A DNA stretch of 64,000 bases. Origin: Cyanophora paradoxa. Its lineage: Eukaryota; Glaucocystophyceae; Cyanophorales; Cyanophoraceae. This document shows positions 61,819 through 64,000 of this stretch, in pieces (within the stretch, counting starts at the first letter, position 1; each line of letters opens with the position of its first letter). Location: contig QPMI01000039.1 of NCBI GenBank assembly GCA_004431415.1, positions 496,001 to 560,000 on the forward strand, in the 5' to 3' direction. The translations under genes and the position numbers were made by a program. The notes under the pieces were generated by a model. It had not been told where the DNA came from and did not search any database. It saw nothing but the letters and a program-made list of their open reading frames with translations.

Positions 61819-64000
61819 ATGGAGCCCGCGTTCGTGGCTCCCGCCCCGGCGCCTTCCACCTCGCGGATCGCGCCCGTGAGCCGCAGCCAGCAGCCGGCGG
61901 CCGCTGCGCGGTCGGCTCGTTCTGGCCGGAAAGGTCGCCATGTCCAGCAGCCGTCGAACTTCCTTGGGCGGCAGCAGGGCAGCGAGTTCCTCGGTTCGAC
62001 GGCGACTCTCGGCCACCGCGCACGGGCGATTCGCGTTCGCGACGACGCGAGGGCCGGTGACGTTCGCGCTCAAGCGGCGACTCCGGGCAACGTCCTGGGC
62101 GTCGACTTGCCGCCGGAGGAGGCTAAGGATCGCCTTCTGAAGGCCCTGAAGCCCCTGGCCGGCCCGGGCAAGCGCAAGGACATCAAGAAGATCATGATCA
62201 TCGGCTCTGGCCCTATCGTTATCGGTTCTGCATGCGAATTCGACTACTCTGGCTCTCAGGCGTGCAAGGCGCTTCGTTCGGAGGGCTACGAGGTCGTCCT
62301 GATCAACTCCAACCCCGCCACCATCATGACGGACCCGGAGATGGCGGAGCGTACGTACGTGAACCCGCAGACCATCGACCAGCTGGAGAAGATTCTCCAG
62401 AAGGAGAAGCCCGACGCGATCCTCCCGACTATGGGCGGCCAGACCGGCCTGAACGCGGCTATGGACCTCTACCACGCGGGTATCCTCGACAAGGTGCGCG
62501 TTTCTTTCTCTTCCTTAATCTTAATCCGGGGCTCTGTTGTTGACCCCGCCCCCGCGCGCAGTACAATGTGGAGCTCATCGGCGCAAAGGTCGCGGCCATC
62601 AAGAAGGGCGAGGACCGCCTCGAGTTCAAGGATCTCATGGCGGAGCTCAACGTGCCCGTGCCCAAGGCTGGCATCGCGCACAACATCGCCGAGGCTAAGG
62701 ACGTCGCCGAGGTCCGCCGCGAACCGCCCCCCGCCTGAATTCGATCCGCGGTCCGTTCTGATCGGGCGGGCTCCCGTGCGCGCGTAGTACATTGGCTCGT
62801 TCCCGCTCATCATTCGCCCCGCCTTCACGATGGGCGGCTCTGGCGGCGGTGTCGCGTACAACGCCGAGGAGTACGAGGTCATGGCCCAGAAGGGCCTCGA
62901 CGCCAGCCCGGTCTCCGAGATCCTCGTCGAGCGGTCTCTGCTCGGCTGGAAGGAGTACGAGATGGAGGCGCGCCCGTCCGCTCGGCCGCGCGACCCTTCG
63001 TCGGCTGACCGTTCCCCCGGCAGGTCATGCGTGACACCGAGGACAACGTCGTGATCATCTGCTCCATCGAGAACTTCGATCCTATGGGCGTCCACACCGG
63101 TCCGCGCCGCGCCCGACCGCCCCGCCCCGCTCCCGCCGCGCGCCACCGACGTGCCGCTCGCGCAGGCGACTCGATCACAGTCGCGCCCATCCAGACCCTC
63201 ACCGATCGCGAGTTCCAGGTGCCCCGTGCTCTGACCGCGCCGCGCGCCGCGCCGCGCGGCTCACGCCCCGCCGGCCAGGTCCTCCGCGACGCCTCCATCG
63301 CCATCATCCGCGGCGTCGGCGTCGAGACCGGCGGCTCCAACATCCAGGTACGCTGCGCCGCGCCGCCCGCTCCCCTGCCGCCCCGCCCGCCGCCCCCTGA
63401 CTGACGCGCCCGCTCCCCTCCCCCTCCCTCCGCCCCCCGCAGTTCGCCGTGAACCCCGAGAACGGCGACTACATCGTCATCGAGATGAACCCCCGCGTGT
63501 CGCGCTCCTCGGCCCTCGCCTCGAAGGCCACCGGCTTCCCCATCGCCAAGGTCCGCCCCGACCGCGAGCGACGCTCTGCGCCGCCGCCCGCCCCACGCCC
63601 GCCGACGCGCCCCCGCAGATGGCGGCGAAGCTGGCGACGGGCCAGACGCTGGCGGAGATCCGCAACGACATCACGAAGGAGACGCCGGCGCTCTTCGAGC
63701 CGACCATCGACTACGTCGTCGTCAAGGTCCCCCGCTTCGCCTTCGAGAAGTTCCCCGGCGCCGACGTGCGTAGCATAGCACGCGAGGGCGCGCCCGCTCG
63801 CTCGTGCGACGCCGCCTGACCGGCGGCGCGCCCCGCAGGCGGTGCTCACGACCCAAATGAAGTCGGTCGGCGAGGCGATGTCCATCGGGCGCTCCTTCCA
63901 GGAGTCGCTGCAGAAGGCGCTGCGCTCGCTCGAGGTCGGGCGCGCCGGCTGGGGCGGCGACATGGACGAGGAGGAGATGCCGCTGGACAAGCTGCGCGCC
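61819..64000 (+). CDS. carB: Carbamoyl-phosphate synthase large subunit, 5' part (runs off the window)
   Basis: Makes carbamoyl phosphate from bicarbonate, ammonia (from the small subunit) and 2 ATP for arginine and pyrimidine synthesis. Nine exons are visible: 61819-62493, 62562-62711, 62788-62967, 63024-63099, 63166-63218, 63277-63347, 63443-63550, 63619-63765 and 63839 onward. The protein has an extension of about 95 residues ([17 protein letters not shown]..., Arg/Ser/Ala-rich, no hydrophobic signal), then the first ATP-grasp half. Motifs include [37 protein letters not shown] (CPSase signature 1), [18 protein letters not shown] and [20 protein letters not shown] (signature 2). The intron at 62968-63023 has a GC donor, fixed by the strict conservation of YEMEVMRD across it. 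The early Phe and composition suggest a plastid transit peptide of glaucophyte/rhodophyte type (inference). The second synthetase half and allosteric domain lie beyond 64000. Confidence 0.96.

Overview
This window is nuclear DNA of a unicellular eukaryote, very GC-rich (gene bodies look well above 65% GC), with dense, short (about 35-140 nt) spliceosomal introns. On the sense strand the introns are built largely from CCCGCC runs; donors are usually GTGCGC or GTACCCC and acceptors GCAG. The organism is probably a flagellated alga. Evidence is a carB gene with an N-terminal extension that has a phenylalanine close to the start (MEPAFVAP...), a gamma-tubulin complex gene, and ASH/Hydin-type repeats typical of ciliary and centrosomal proteins. 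The early-Phe extension plus extreme GC recalls glaucophytes such as Cyanophora; this is an inference, not a demonstration.

Left part (1-17.6 kb, nearly all minus strand). Two tandem units each hold a coiled-coil/right-handed beta-helix (FBXO11-like) gene (0.25-2.0 kb and 4.3-6.5 kb) next to a copy of the 3' end of a large gene. The complete large gene runs from 17.57 kb down to 7.40 kb. It encodes a fimbrin-type pair of calponin-homology domains, a long array of ASH/MSP/Hydin Ig-like domains, a probable filamin-like Ig repeat and a VWA domain with an intact MIDAS.

Middle part (15-47 kb) is a mosaic of segmental duplications. About 10 kb (about 14.96-25.44 kb) recurs as an inverted copy at about 30.6-40.8 kb, and parts occur a third time. 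Four genes are involved: the CH-ASH gene, ALG3 (dolichol-linked mannosyltransferase), TUBGCP3 and a cysteine-rich gene of unknown family. Each of the first three has one complete copy (CH-ASH 7.4-17.6, ALG3 25.8-27.9, TUBGCP3 47.1-52.0 kb) and two truncated or fused copies. The cysteine-rich gene has three near-complete copies (20.6-25.4 plus; 30.6-35.1 minus; 41.3-45.8 minus) with different central exons. ALG3 and TUBGCP3 fragments are fused at sequence-level junctions near 18.6 and 37.1 kb.

Right part (52-64 kb) holds a dispersed 0.75-0.9 kb repeat in two copies, an unrecognised minus-strand gene (53.1-55.9 kb), an unrecognised plus-strand gene with a module I associate with ciliate/flagellate proteins (58.2-61.3 kb), and the 5' part of carB (61.8 kb to the window end). 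No rRNA, tRNA or CRISPR was seen. Exon boundaries were read by eye from splice sites and frame continuity; start codons of the multi-exon genes are the least certain element.
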